The notes below the pieces were generated by a model that saw only the letters and a list, made by a program, of their open reading frames with translations, did not search any database and was not told the DNA's origin. A DNA stretch of 39,559 bases from Planctomycetota bacterium. Its GTDB lineage: Bacteria > Planctomycetota > Phycisphaerae > Phycisphaerales > SM1A02. Each line of letters starts with the position of its first letter. Position 1 is the first letter of the stretch. Shown piece after piece: positions 26,335-37,394 of this stretch. The stretch spans positions 1,437 through 40,995 of the forward strand of contig QWPV01000013.1 in NCBI GenBank assembly GCA_003671055.1, written 5' to 3'. The translations under genes and the position numbers were made by a program.

Positions 26335-28857
26335 TTAGAAGCTCTTCTTGCCTCGGCGGCCCTTTTTGAAGCCGGCGCGTTTGCCGTCCTTCATGCGTCC
26401 GCGTGGAATGATCTCGCGGCCGCCTGGAACATCGGGTGCGGAGTGCTTCTCTGTTGGCGTCGTCGCAGGCGCTTCTTCGGTTGCGTTCGGCATCCATCGA
26501 TGTCGTGGCTTGCCAGCGTCTGGTGCTGTCGACTTCGCTGCCCACACGGGTTTCTCTTCGAGTGAACCATCGTCCTTCATCGAGACGCGCGCGAATGCGG
26601 TGATGTCGAGATCAAGCGAGCGACTCGCGAGATCGACGCGAACGATCTTCACTTTGATGCGATCACCGAGACCAATGGATGCGCCTGATCGTTGCGCGAC
26701 GAGTCGTCCGCTTCGACCATCCGTGCCCCAACGATCTGCGCGGTGATCACCGCCTGGCATGTCGCGCGTCTTCACAACACCGTCGACGAGCCATGGTTCG
26801 ACCGACACGAACACGCCAGTGTTCTGCATGATTCCGGTCACAAGTCCAACGCATTCTTCGCCGAGGTGATTGTCTTGCAAAAGCTTCAGCACGAGGAAGG
26901 TGCGCAGATCGCGTTCGGCTTCTTCTGCAGTGACTTCGCGATCGGAGCAATGTGCGCCGAGTTCGATGAGTGCACCTTCATCAGGGACGCGCGGATCTTC
27001 GCGGAGATCTTCGATCATGGTCGCGCGCTTGCGTCCGCCCATCGGAGAACTTCCGTTGTCCGTGAGATCAAGGTACGCATGCACGACGCGATGCACAGTG
27101 AGATCGGGATAGCGTCGGATAGGACTTGTGAAGTGCGCGTAGTGCTCACTTGCAAGTGCGTAGTGACCAACAAGCGCTGGCGAATACGTCGCCTTCGACA
27201 TCGTGCGCAACACAGCGAAGTGGATTGCACGCGCGGCAGGTGATGCTTTCGCTGCTTCGAGCAACGCTTGCAAGTCTTCACGCGCAGGTTCATCAGGGAG
27301 TCGCCACTGCGCGAGTCGTGCGTAGATGCGCAACTCTTCGATATCCGCAAAGCCAGGCTCGGGGTGAATGCGGCGCAGCAGTGGAATCGTGAGATCCGCG
27401 AAGGTGCGTGCGAGCGCTTCGTTCGCTTCCACCATGAACATTTCGATGAGCGTGTGCGTGAACGCGTCATCTTCTTTCACCGCATCGACGACATTGCCGT
27501 TCTCGTCAAACACGAGTTCGACTTCAGGAAGATCGAGATGAATGAGTCCATCTTTCTGCCGACGCTTGCGCAGAAGTTTCGCGAGTTGATCCGCGAGCAG
27601 CAGCGAGGTGGTGAGTTCTTCGGTGTAGACAGGCTCAGTCTTCGCGTGCGCGCGTGCCTCGTCGACTTTTCCGTCGATGAGTCCTTGCGCTTCGAGATAC
27701 GTGAGTCGCTTCGCGCTCTTGATCACGCTGCGGCGCAATCGATGCGAGGTCGGGCGACCTCGATCATCAAAGTCGATGAAGACGCTGAGCGTGAAGCGTT
27801 CAACGCGCTCTTGCAGCGAGCAGACGCCGTTGCTGAGTTGCTCGGGCAACATCGGAATCACGAGGCGCGGGAGATACACGCTTGTCGCGCGTGCCTTCGC
27901 TTCAATATCGAGTGCGGAGCCTGGTTCAACGAAGAATGCAACATCCGCGATGTGCACACCGAGCGTCCACGTGCAGAGCGTTGCGTCGCGTGTGATGGAA
28001 ATCGCGTCGTCGTAGTCCTTCGCGTCTGGCGGATCGATGGTGAAGATGAAGGAGTTCGTGAGATCTTCGCGATCACCGAAGTCGCGCGTCGCAGAACACG
28101 CATCGAACTTGCTCGCAGCAGCGCGCGCGGCTTCAATCGTTTCGTCCTTGAATGGACCAGGAAGATCAAACGCCGCGATGCACGCACGCGTCTCGACATC
28201 AGGGCGACCAGCTTCACCGAGCACTTCAGTGATAACGCCCTCGGCGAGATATCCACCCACAGGCCACTTCACGACTTCGACGATGACCTTGTCATCCTCT
28301 TTCGCGTTCTTCGCGTGCGGATCGCGAACGATGATCGGTTCGCGAATCGAACGACCATCAGCTATCACGATCCATTCACGACCTTGCTTGGCGAGCTTGC
28401 CCGCAAAGCGCACTTGCTTTCGCTCCATCACTTCAACAACGACGCCAACGCGACCGTAGTCCTTCGCGCCGCCGACCGTGCTTCCCCGTCCGGTGCGTTG
28501 TCCGCGACGAATGACTTTGCACCGCACGATGTCGCCATTCACCGCATCTCTGGTTTCGCCGACGGGGACATAGAGATCGCCGCCGCGATATTTCTGTCCC
28601 GTGCGAAGGAATCCGAAGCCGCGCTGGGTGATGCGGATTTTTCCCTCGACTTCATCAGGCAACTGCGGCAATCGGATGCGGTCATCCTTCGCCATGTCGA
28701 GACTTCCCTCTTCGACGAGATCCCTAATCGCAGTTTCGAAGATCGCGCGCTCTTCAATCGTGATGCGCAATTGGCGTGCGATCTCTGCCGACTCGCTCGG
28801 CTTGTAGGTTTCGTGAGAGAGGTGATCGAGAATTCGGCCGCGGAATCGGAGAGGCAT
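26335..28857 (-). CDS. rnr: Ribonuclease R
   Basis: An 840-residue RNase II/R exoribonuclease that degrades structured RNA 3' to 5'. Order of parts: winged-helix N-terminus (RFRGRILDHLSHETYKPSES), two cold-shock-like domains (GFGFLRTGQKYRGGDLYVP), the RNB domain with catalytic aspartates in TIDPPDAKDYDDAISI, the TSPIRRYPDLTVHR motif, a C-terminal S1 domain (VGLVTGIMQNTGVFVSVEPW) and a Lys/Arg-rich tail. The tail (GRMKDGKRAGFKKGRRGKK) fits RNA binding. I chose the ATG at 28857; a TTG eight codons upstream is possible. A TACACT box lies 10 nt before it, suggesting a promoter separate from fmdB. Confidence 0.95.
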   Translation of the reverse strand: MPLRFRGRILDHLSHETYKPSESAEIARQLRITIEERAIFETAIRDLVEEGSLDMAKDDRIRLPQLPDEVEGKIRITQRGFGFLRTGQKYRGGDLYVPVGETRDAVNGDIVRCKVIRRGQRTGRGSTVGGAKDYGRVGVVVEVMERKQVRFAGKLAKQGREWIVIADGRSIREPIIVRDPHAKNAKEDDKVIVEVVKWPVGGYLAEGVITEVLGEAGRPDVETRACIAAFDLPGPFKDETIEAARAAASKFDACSATRDFGDREDLTNSFIFTIDPPDAKDYDDAISITRDATLCTWTLGVHIADVAFFVEPGSALDIEAKARATSVYLPRLVIPMLPEQLSNGVCSLQERVERFTLSVFIDFDDRGRPTSHRLRRSVIKSAKRLTYLEAQGLIDGKVDEARAHAKTEPVYTEELTTSLLLADQLAKLLRKRRQKDGLIHLDLPEVELVFDENGNVVDAVKEDDAFTHTLIEMFMVEANEALARTFADLTIPLLRRIHPEPGFADIEELRIYARLAQWRLPDEPAREDLQALLEAAKASPAARAIHFAVLRTMSKATYSPALVGHYALASEHYAHFTSPIRRYPDLTVHRVVHAYLDLTDNGSSPMGGRKRATMIEDLREDPRVPDEGALIELGAHCSDREVTAEEAERDLRTFLVLKLLQDNHLGEECVGLVTGIMQNTGVFVSVEPWLVDGVVKTRDMPGGDHRADRWGTDGRSGRLVAQRSGASIGLGDRIKVKIVRVDLASRSLDLDITAFARVSMKDDGSLEEKPVWAAKSTAPDAGKPRHRWMPNATEEAPATTPTEKHSAPDVPGGREIIPRGRMKDGKRAGFKKGRRGKKSF

Positions 28858-28867
28858 AGAGGTGCCA

Positions 28868-28873
28868 AGTGTA
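28868..28873 (-). promoter_or_regulatory. -10-like hexamer TACACT before rnr
   Basis: On the minus strand TACACT ends 10 nt before the rnr ATG, so the mRNA leader would be only a few nucleotides. No ribosome binding site is present. A perfect 7-bp hairpin CCGCGAT/ATCGCGG lies just upstream, possibly an end for the fmdB transcript but without a U-tract. Confidence 0.35.
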
Positions 28874-28940
28874 GGGTGCAACCGCGATCAATCGCGGCGG
28901 GGGGTTGCGCAGAGTCGATGGATGTGCGCGTTCAAGGCAG

Positions 28941-29462
28941 CTATCGCGACTTTTTGGCGCGTGAAGGCTTCTTCGCGTTCGCCTTGGCGGCGCTTTGCAC
29001 GATGTTTCCACGACCGCGACCTGCGCGAGATGGATGCGTCGCTCGAGAGTCACCCTGCGACTCCTTCTGAGGAGCGCTCTCTGGAGTCGGCGTCGGCTTT
29101 GATTCAACTTGAGGCTTGGTCGGCGTCGCCGCAGGAGTTTCTTTGTTCGTGGAAGCCGACGAAGTCTTCGCATCTGCTGGCTTCGCGCTCGACGACGCGT
29201 CTGCTGCCGCTGCTGCTGGCGTTGTGCTCTTTTCCTCTACAGGTTTGTTCGCCGCAGTCTCACCTTGCTTGTAGCTTTCGCTGCGATAATCGGTTTCGTA
29301 GAAGCCGCCACCTTTGAAGATCACCGCGCCACCAATGCCGAGCTTGCGTGTGACCTTTTTCTTCTTGCACTTCGGGCAGATGGAGATTGGATCTGCCTTG
29401 ATCGAGTGAAACACTTCGAACTCGTGCGTGCACGCTTTGCAGATGTATTCGTAGGTCGGCAT
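28941..29462 (-). CDS. FmdB-type zinc-ribbon protein with long low-complexity tail
   Basis: A 173-residue protein. The first 60 residues are a classic FmdB putative regulatory domain: MPTYEYICKACTHEFEVF, ICPKCKKKKVTRKLG and GGFYETDYRS, with CxxC and CPxC zinc ligands. Common FmdB proteins end near residue 70-100; here about 105 more residues of Ala/Thr/Pro/Lys follow, ending in basic KKPSRAKKSR. Role unclear; zinc-ribbon and basic tail suggest nucleic-acid or ribosome contact, which is inference. It lies 12 nt after grpE and is probably co-transcribed with the chaperone genes. Confidence 0.85.
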   Translation of the reverse strand: MPTYEYICKACTHEFEVFHSIKADPISICPKCKKKKVTRKLGIGGAVIFKGGGFYETDYRSESYKQGETAANKPVEEKSTTPAAAAADASSSAKPADAKTSSASTNKETPAATPTKPQVESKPTPTPESAPQKESQGDSRATHPSRAGRGRGNIVQSAAKANAKKPSRAKKSR

Positions 29463-29474
29463 CAGAGGTGACGT

Positions 29475-30020
29475 TTACTCAGTCGGTGTGACAGCGACCT
29501 TCGCTGGTCGAAGTACAGAGTCACCCAAACACCAACCGCATTGGAAGAGCATCGCGATTGTTCCTGGCGCTGCGCCCTCCACCAACATTTGTGTGACGGC
29601 TTCGTGTTGCATCGGATTGAACTCCGAACCAACGGCGGGATCAATCTTCGTCAGACCGTTCGACTCGAGTGCGCGCTGCATTTGTGTGCGCGTCATGTCC
29701 ACAGACTTTGCAATCTGCTCCACCGTGAGTTTCGAAAGATCTTGTGAAACCGTGAGATCGAAGTGATCAAGCACAGGCATGAGTGCGCGAGCAAGACTCG
29801 CGATACCAAAATGCCGCGCGCGCGCTTCATTCTCGATGGATCGGCGTTGGAAGTTCGCGTAGTCAGCAAGCGCGCGTTGTCGAAGTGCAATCGCATCATC
29901 GCGCTCGGTTTCAAGCCTCGCAATGAGTAACTCAACGGTGTCACTCTCGTTGACCGCAGTGGCGTCGCAAGACTCTGGCTCGGGTGTGTCGCTGGTGTTG
30001 GTTGCGTCAGTCTCAGTCAT
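29475..30020 (-). CDS. grpE: Nucleotide exchange factor GrpE
   Basis: A 181-residue GrpE. An acidic disordered N-terminus leads to the long coiled coil (TVELLIARLETERDDAIALR, DYANFQRRSIENEARARHFG), then LARALMPVLDHFDL and the C-terminal beta domain with FNPMQHEAVTQMLVEG and PGTIAMLFQCGWCLGDSVLR. It releases ADP from DnaK so that substrates are freed. AAGGAG 6 nt before the ATG is a strong ribosome binding site. It follows dnaJ by 21 nt; dnaK is not in this window. Confidence 0.95.
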   Translation of the reverse strand: MTETDATNTSDTPEPESCDATAVNESDTVELLIARLETERDDAIALRQRALADYANFQRRSIENEARARHFGIASLARALMPVLDHFDLTVSQDLSKLTVEQIAKSVDMTRTQMQRALESNGLTKIDPAVGSEFNPMQHEAVTQMLVEGAAPGTIAMLFQCGWCLGDSVLRPAKVAVTPTE

Positions 30021-30041
30021 CGTGCACTCCTTCGTCGTCGC

Positions 30042-31193
30042 TCAATCGCCCGCAATCTGATCCTTGATTTTCTTCCAGAAGCTTGACTGCTCACGTATGT
30101 CGACCTTCTCCGTCTTCGCATACTCCTCGAGAAGTTTGCGCTGTTCCACGGAGAGTTTTTTCGGCACGACGAGTTGAAGCACGACATGCATGTCCCCTCG
30201 ATCTTTCGTGCGCAAGTTCGGCATGCCTAATCCACTGATGAGTACGGGATCGCCATGTTGCGACCCTGGCGGCACATCGACCATACACACGCCACCATCA
30301 ACAGTGGGCACGGTGAGTTGCGCGCCGAGTGCTGCTTGCGCGAATGCCATCGGCGCAACGGTGACGAGATCATCGCCGCGACGCTCGAAGCGTCCGCTCT
30401 CCTCGTCATCCGAAATGCGAATGAGCACGTGCAAGTCGCCACGCGTGCCGCTGCCATCTGCGCTGGATTCAGGCGCAGGCGGTTCGCCCTCCCCACGCAC
30501 GCGAATGACAACGCCATCATCAACGCCAGGTGGAATCGCGACAGTGACTTTGCGTCGCGTTGGTACGCGACCTTTGCCGCGACACTCGCCACATTTGTCC
30601 TTCACAACCGTGCGACGCCCGCGACATTCTGGGCACGTCGTCACCATGCGGAACATGCCACCAAAGCCTGCTTGCGCAACTTGGCCGATGCCATCGCACA
30701 CCGTGCATTTCTCGGCTTTCGCGCCCTTTGCTGCGCCGCTGCCTGTGCAGGTCTTGCACACATCGACGCGTTTGAAATCCACATCGCGCTTCGTGCCCGT
30801 GACGCAATCACGCAACGACACTTCGATTTCGGTTTCGAGATCGAGTCCGCGTGCAGGACCACGACCGCGGCGACTTCCTCCGCCGCCACCACCGCCAAAG
30901 ATGTCGCCGAACATCGAGAAGATGTCCTCGACATGCATCGTGCTGAAGTCGTGGCCAGGTTGCTGACGAAGTCCCGCGTGACCATGGCGGTCATACAACT
31001 GACGACGCTCAGGGTCGGAGAGGACTTCATACGCCTCGGTACAAGATTTGAATTCAACTTCCGCTTCAGCACTTCCCGGATTTCGATCGGGATGCCACTT
31101 CATCGCCATGCGGCGATAGGCGCGCTTGACCTCATCACCGTTGGATTCACGGGTGAGGCTGAGAATTTCGTAGTAATCGCGCTGCGTGGACAA
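30042..31193 (-). CDS. dnaJ: Chaperone DnaJ
   Basis: A full DnaJ of about 383 residues. The J domain has YYEILSLTRE and the HPD motif in MKWHPDRNPG. A short Gly/Arg linker follows, then four zinc-finger repeats (CKTCTGSGAAKG, CTVCDGIGQV, CPECRGRRTV, CGECRGKGRV) and the substrate-binding C-terminal domains (VTVAIPPGVDDGVVIRVRGE). I place the start at the TTG at 31193 (STQRDYYEIL), which matches family length, has GAGAG 7 nt upstream, and lies just after a strong terminator. A gene caller would likely pick the ATG at 31241, but that lies in the terminator's loop. Confidence 0.9.
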   Translation of the reverse strand: MSTQRDYYEILSLTRESNGDEVKRAYRRMAMKWHPDRNPGSAEAEVEFKSCTEAYEVLSDPERRQLYDRHGHAGLRQQPGHDFSTMHVEDIFSMFGDIFGGGGGGGSRRGRGPARGLDLETEIEVSLRDCVTGTKRDVDFKRVDVCKTCTGSGAAKGAKAEKCTVCDGIGQVAQAGFGGMFRMVTTCPECRGRRTVVKDKCGECRGKGRVPTRRKVTVAIPPGVDDGVVIRVRGEGEPPAPESSADGSGTRGDLHVLIRISDDEESGRFERRGDDLVTVAPMAFAQAALGAQLTVPTVDGGVCMVDVPPGSQHGDPVLISGLGMPNLRTKDRGDMHVVLQLVVPKKLSVEQRKLLEEYAKTEKVDIREQSSFWKKIKDQIAGD

Positions 31194-31210
31194 CGAGGTG
31201 CTCTCGAGTG

Positions 31211-31279
31211 CTATCAAAAAGAGTCGCGAGGACTGTGGCATGCGATGCGTGAAACACGCCGCACACCACAGTCCTCGCG
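31211..31279 (-). terminator. Intrinsic terminator after the divergent groEL
   Basis: CGCGAGGACTGTGG (31225-31238) pairs perfectly over 14 bp with CCACAGTCCTCGCG (31266-31279). On the minus strand the hairpin is followed by ACTC and then TTTTT. It starts 12 nt past the groEL stop and ends just before dnaJ, so dnaJ-grpE expression depends on read-through or a local promoter. Confidence 0.75.
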
Positions 31280-31290
31280 CTCGAATCAAC

Positions 31291-32904
31291 TTAGCTGATC
31301 GCGCCTTCGACTGGCGCGGTTTCTTCCTTGAGTTCAACGATCACCACGTTCGTCGTGAGCATGAGTCCCGCAACGCTTGCGGCGTTGAGAAGCGCAGTCT
31401 TCACAACCAACGCTGGATCGATGATGCCGCTCTTCACGAGATCGGTGTACTCGCCAGTTGCTGCATCGAAGCCGAAGTTGCCCTTGCCTTCGAGCGTCTT
31501 CGCGACAACGAGGTCGCCATCGAAGCCTGCGTTCTCTGCGATTTGCGCGCAGGGACGAAGCATTGCTTCAGCCACGATGTCGTAGCCGAACTTCTCGTCG
31601 CCCTTGCCCTTGCGCTTGGCTTCAAGCACTGCAGCTTGCGCACGCACGAGTGCGACGCCGCCGCCAGCAACATAGCCTTCCTTCGCTGCAGCGCGGGTTG
31701 CGTGAAGCGCATCATCGACACGATCCTTTGCTTCCTTCATTGCAGTTTCCGTTGCGCCACCGACGCGAATGATTGCCACGCCGCCGGTGAGCTTCGCGAG
31801 TCGCTCTTGGAGCTTCTCCTTGTCGTAGTCACTGGTTGCACGCTCGATTTGCGCCTTGATCTGATCGACGCGGGTTTCGAGATCCTTCTTCTTGCCCGCG
31901 CCTTCGACGATGGTGGTGTCATCCTTAGTGATGATGACCTTGCGCGCGCTTCCGAGTTCGCGCAGTTCAATATCTTCGAGATTGCGGCCGAGATCCTCAG
32001 CGAAGAACGTCGCGCCCGTGAGGGTTGCGATATCGCCCATCATCGCCTTGCGACGATCGCCAAATCCTGGAGCCTTCACTGCGCACACATTGAGGACGCC
32101 GCGAAGTCGGTTCACGACGAGTGCTGCGAGCGCTTCGTTCTCGACTTCTTCAGCGATGATGAGCAATGGCTTGGACGCCGTTGCAATCTTGTTGAGAAGC
32201 GGAAGCAGGTCTGCAAGATTCGAAATCTTCTTCTCGTGCAGAAGGATGAGCGGATTCTCAATCACGCACTCAGCGCGCTTGGGATCAGTCATGAAGTACG
32301 GCGATAGATAGCCCTTATCGAAGGCCATACCTTCCACATAATCAAGCGTCGTGTCGGCAGTCTTGCCTTCTTCGATCTCGACAACGCCTTCCGCGCCAAC
32401 CTTGTGAATTGCTTCAGCGATGATCGAACCGATCGTCGTGTCGTGGTTAGCTGAAACGGTCGCGACCTTCTCAAGATCGCTCTTGCCCTTGCACTTCTGC
32501 GCGAGCGCATCGATGGCTGCAGAGGCCGCAATGCTCGCCGCAAGAATGCCGCGCTGTACTGCAACCGCGTTGCAACCTGCAGCGATGTGCTTGAGTCCGC
32601 CGTTGAAGATCGCACCAGCGAGGACGGTCGCACAGGTTGTGCCATCGCCCGCAACATCTGCGGTCTTCTTCGCAACTTGTTGCACCATCTTCGCACCGAT
32701 GTTTTCAAATGGTGCGGGAAGATCGACTTCCTTCGCGACGGTGACGCCGTCCTTAGTGATGACTGGTGAACCGTAGGACTTCTGCAGAAGCACATTGTGC
32801 CCAACAGGTCCCATCGTGATCGCGACAGCCGCGACGAGCTGGTCAACGCCGCGCTTGAGTTCAAGGTGCGCCGCAGAATCAAACTTCATTTGCTTAGTGG
32901 CCAT
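31291..32904 (-). CDS. groEL: Chaperonin GroEL, divergent paralogue
   Basis: A 537-residue chaperonin clearly of the GroEL family ([74 protein letters not shown]). The ATPase aspartates in TKDG, GDGTT and RVDDAL are kept. It departs from canonical GroEL in MGPVGHNVLLQKSYG, where the near-invariant GPKGRN lysine and arginine are valine and histidine, and it ends ETAPVEGAIS with no Gly-Gly-Met tail. GGAG 6 nt before the ATG supports the start. It follows groES by 50 nt and ends at a strong terminator. Probably a specialised paralogue. Confidence 0.9.
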   Translation of the reverse strand: MATKQMKFDSAAHLELKRGVDQLVAAVAITMGPVGHNVLLQKSYGSPVITKDGVTVAKEVDLPAPFENIGAKMVQQVAKKTADVAGDGTTCATVLAGAIFNGGLKHIAAGCNAVAVQRGILAASIAASAAIDALAQKCKGKSDLEKVATVSANHDTTIGSIIAEAIHKVGAEGVVEIEEGKTADTTLDYVEGMAFDKGYLSPYFMTDPKRAECVIENPLILLHEKKISNLADLLPLLNKIATASKPLLIIAEEVENEALAALVVNRLRGVLNVCAVKAPGFGDRRKAMMGDIATLTGATFFAEDLGRNLEDIELRELGSARKVIITKDDTTIVEGAGKKKDLETRVDQIKAQIERATSDYDKEKLQERLAKLTGGVAIIRVGGATETAMKEAKDRVDDALHATRAAAKEGYVAGGGVALVRAQAAVLEAKRKGKGDEKFGYDIVAEAMLRPCAQIAENAGFDGDLVVAKTLEGKGNFGFDAATGEYTDLVKSGIIDPALVVKTALLNAASVAGLMLTTNVVIVELKEETAPVEGAIS

Positions 32905-32954
32905 GGGAGGCTCCGATGTGAGTGTGGTTTGGAGGAGAAATCGCGTCGCTCGGC

Positions 32955-33248
32955 TTAGCCTTCGAGCACACCGAGGAGTTCAGACTCCCGGAGGATGACA
33001 TGCGAAATCGTTTTGATCTCGACTTCAGTGCCGGCGTACTTTCCGTACACAACGGTGTCGCCCTTTTTCACGCCAACCGCTTGTCGCGTGCCATCGTCAA
33101 GCAATCGACCTGGTCCCATCGCGACAACTTTGCCTTGCATGGGGCGTTCTTTTGCGCTCTCAGGAAGGAAGAGACCTGTGGAGGTCTTGGTGGCTGCTTC
33201 GAGGGGCTTGATGAGGATTCGGTCGTCGAGTGGTCGTACAGAAGACAT
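32955..33248 (-). CDS. groES: Co-chaperonin GroES
   Basis: A 97-residue GroES: VRPLDDRILIKPLEAATKTS, mobile-loop hydrophobic triplet LFL in TGLFLPESAKERP, MGPGRLLDDG, VKKGDTVVYGKYAGTEVEI and the end SELLGVLEG. It caps the GroEL ring during folding. GGAG 8 nt before the ATG supports the start. It sits between two groEL genes on the same strand, so it may serve both. No CIRCE operator (TTAGCACTC-N9-GAGTGCTAA) is found in the 88-nt gap upstream. Confidence 0.95.
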   Translation of the reverse strand: MSSVRPLDDRILIKPLEAATKTSTGLFLPESAKERPMQGKVVAMGPGRLLDDGTRQAVGVKKGDTVVYGKYAGTEVEIKTISHVILRESELLGVLEG

Positions 33249-33329
33249 GTTGTTTTCTCCGTGAAACTAAGAGTCGTTTGAAAGTGAGTGTTCGTGTGTG
33301 ATTGGGGGGGTGCAGTCGGTGAATGATGC

Positions 33330-35422
<2,093 letters not shown>

Positions 35423-36361
35423 TCACGGCCGTTCATGCGTGGGCGCCTCGATGATGCTGTCGAGATTGGGCGGTGGGGATGCGAGGGCGCGCCAGATCCA
35501 CCAGCAGTTGAGGGTGAGGTAGAGGAGGCCGATTTCTAGGAGCGCGAACGATGTGAGGGCGAGGATGCCGAGGGAGTATTGCCAGTCTTCGGTGTCGGGC
35601 ATGCCGATTTGCAGGAAGATTTTTGTGAGGCTTGCGCCGCCGGCAAGGGCTGCTGCGAGGATGAGGAGTTGCACGGGCTGTCGTGCGGTGGAGTTGCGAT
35701 AGATCTTTGAGCGCTCGCCTGCTTGTGTGACGAGTGGATGGAGTCCGATGAGCACCATCGTCGCGGGAATTGCGGCGTAGGTTGCGAGTGGGAGTGAGAG
35801 ACTCGCGACGGATGGCGCCATCGCGACAAGCCATAAACAGAAGCCGCCGCAGATGAAGAGTCTTGAACGCGTCATACTCGTGAAGAGCGAGCGATCGATT
35901 TTGCTGCCGCTCCAGGGAAAAGGGCCTGCTGCGAGGATGCCCACACATGCGCCGATTCGCGCAGCGTGGAGGAGCAGCATCGTGCCAATCGCAAGCACGG
36001 TGTCGATCGATGATTGCGTGGAGGTGGAGAAGGCTGCCGTCGCGTTGATCGACTCAGCGACGAAGTATGCGACCGGTCCGAGCGTTGCGCCTGTTGCGCA
36101 CAATGTGCATGCAGCGAGGATCAGCAGCATTCCTCCGACTCGTGCGCCGGATTCGAGTGGCGCAAGACGCGCGTTCACCAGATCGATACTTGATGCGAGT
36201 GTTTCAATCACACTCGTGCCGCACTCGGGGCAGCGTCCGTGTGCGCGTAAGCCTTCGAGGTTGTATTGACAGCGTATACATGCGATCGGCTTGCGAACGA
36301 CAGGGTCGTGTGACGCGGTTGTGTCGTGTTCTTCGGGCGAATGTGACGGGAAAATGCTCAT
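35423..36361 (-). CDS. Zinc-ribbon multi-pass membrane protein
   Basis: A 312-residue protein. Near residue 30 it has a zinc ribbon, CIRCQYNLEGL followed by GRCPECGTSV, of a type common in planctomycete membrane proteins. Five to seven hydrophobic segments follow, for example MLLILAACTLCATGATLG, TMLLLHAARIGACVGILAAG, LFICGGFCLWLVAMAPSVA and ILALTSFALLEIGLLYLTL. The ribbon is probably cytoplasmic. No enzyme motif is seen and the function is unknown. I set the start at MSIFPSHS (36361); the open frame continues to 37153 but there it is the antisense strand of moxR. Confidence 0.75.
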   Translation of the reverse strand: MSIFPSHSPEEHDTTASHDPVVRKPIACIRCQYNLEGLRAHGRCPECGTSVIETLASSIDLVNARLAPLESGARVGGMLLILAACTLCATGATLGPVAYFVAESINATAAFSTSTQSSIDTVLAIGTMLLLHAARIGACVGILAAGPFPWSGSKIDRSLFTSMTRSRLFICGGFCLWLVAMAPSVASLSLPLATYAAIPATMVLIGLHPLVTQAGERSKIYRNSTARQPVQLLILAAALAGGASLTKIFLQIGMPDTEDWQYSLGILALTSFALLEIGLLYLTLNCWWIWRALASPPPNLDSIIEAPTHERP

Positions 36362-36430
36362 GTCGGCGTCGCCTGTATCATCGCGGAACTCTTCGTCTTC
36401 CTCCACCTTTGCATATGGCAGTCTACTCCG

Positions 36431-37375
36431 ATGGCGATCTCCGACGCACTCGTCAAACTCGACGCGCTCCGCCAAAACATCGTCTCTGTGTACATGGGGA
36501 ACACGCAAGCGGTCGATCGACTGCTGGTCTGCCTTCTTGCGCGCGGCCATGTGCTGATCGAAGACGTTCCTGGCGTGGGAAAGACGGTGCTCGCCAACGC
36601 ACTCGCGCGCTCGATTCACTGCACCTTCAGTCGCATTCAATGCACGCCGGATCTCTTGCCGAGTGATGTCACTGGCACGAGCATCTTCAATCGTGACAAG
36701 GGAACATTCGAGTTTCGCAAGGGTCCGATCTTCGCAAACATCGTGCTCGCAGATGAAGTGAATCGCACGACGCCGCGCACGCAGTCGGCAATGCTCGAAG
36801 CGATGAGTGATGGCACTGTCTCCGCGGAAGGGCAAGTGTTGCAACTCCCGCAGCCGTTTATGGTTGTCGCGACGCAGAACCCGTATGAGTTTGAAGGCAC
36901 ATACTTCTTGCCCGAGAATCAACTCGATCGATTCTTGATGCGATTGTCGCTCGGGTATCCATCGCCTGATGATGAGAGTCGGATCCTGCGCAGGCAACCC
37001 GCGCGCACTGCGTTGCCTGAATTGAAGCCTGTCGTGACGCCGGAAGAAGTTGTCGAATTGCAACGGCTTGTCGACACGGTGAAGATCGATCAAGGCATCG
37101 TGGACTACATCATCGCGATCGCGACCGCCACGCGGCACGCGGAAGATTTGCAAGTCGGCATCTCACCTCGCGGCGCGCTTGCACTCGCAGCGGCTGCGAA
37201 ATCCACTGCAATTCTTGCGGCGCGCGAATACGTGGTGCCTGACGATGTTGTGCAGAATGTGATCCCCGTTTGCGCGCACCGCGTGATTAGTCGAACCTAC
37301 ATGCATGCGGGCGACACGCTCACCACGCGGCGCATCATGCAGCGTGTGATTGAAAGCGTCGCGAGCCCCGTCTGA
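36431..37375 (+). CDS. moxR: MoxR-family AAA+ ATPase
   Basis: A 314-residue MoxR ATPase: Walker A DVPGVGKTVLANALA (about residue 42), the IQCTPDLLPSDVTG block, FEFRKGPIFANIVLADEVNR with Walker B, sensor VVATQNPYEFEGTYFLPE, and LDRFLMRLSLGYP. The C-terminal lid has SPRGALALAAAAKSTA and DDVVQNVIPVCAHRV. MoxR proteins act as chaperones that activate or insert metal cofactors, usually with a DUF58 and von Willebrand-domain partner; none of these follows here, since queC is next after 19 nt. The cytoplasmic partner is therefore unknown. Confidence 0.92.
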   Translation: MAISDALVKLDALRQNIVSVYMGNTQAVDRLLVCLLARGHVLIEDVPGVGKTVLANALARSIHCTFSRIQCTPDLLPSDVTGTSIFNRDKGTFEFRKGPIFANIVLADEVNRTTPRTQSAMLEAMSDGTVSAEGQVLQLPQPFMVVATQNPYEFEGTYFLPENQLDRFLMRLSLGYPSPDDESRILRRQPARTALPELKPVVTPEEVVELQRLVDTVKIDQGIVDYIIAIATATRHAEDLQVGISPRGALALAAAAKSTAILAAREYVVPDDVVQNVIPVCAHRVISRTYMHAGDTLTTRRIMQRVIESVASPV

Positions 37376-37394
37376 TTTGAAAGGGCAACCGCGC

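Noticed and set aside
27268-29070. 600-codon plus-strand ORF
   Set aside because: It lies antisense to rnr and fmdB, whose conserved motifs are certain. Its composition follows from the codon use of the true genes, in which TTA, CTA and TCA are rare.
31193-31215. Possible CIRCE operator (ATAGCACTC followed by GAGAGCACC)
   Set aside because: The two halves abut instead of being 9 nt apart and the second half is a poor match; the position, at the end of a terminator, is also wrong for groEL.
36362-37153. 264-codon N-terminal extension of the zinc-ribbon membrane protein
   Set aside because: Antisense to moxR; the conserved part begins just before the zinc ribbon at 36361.
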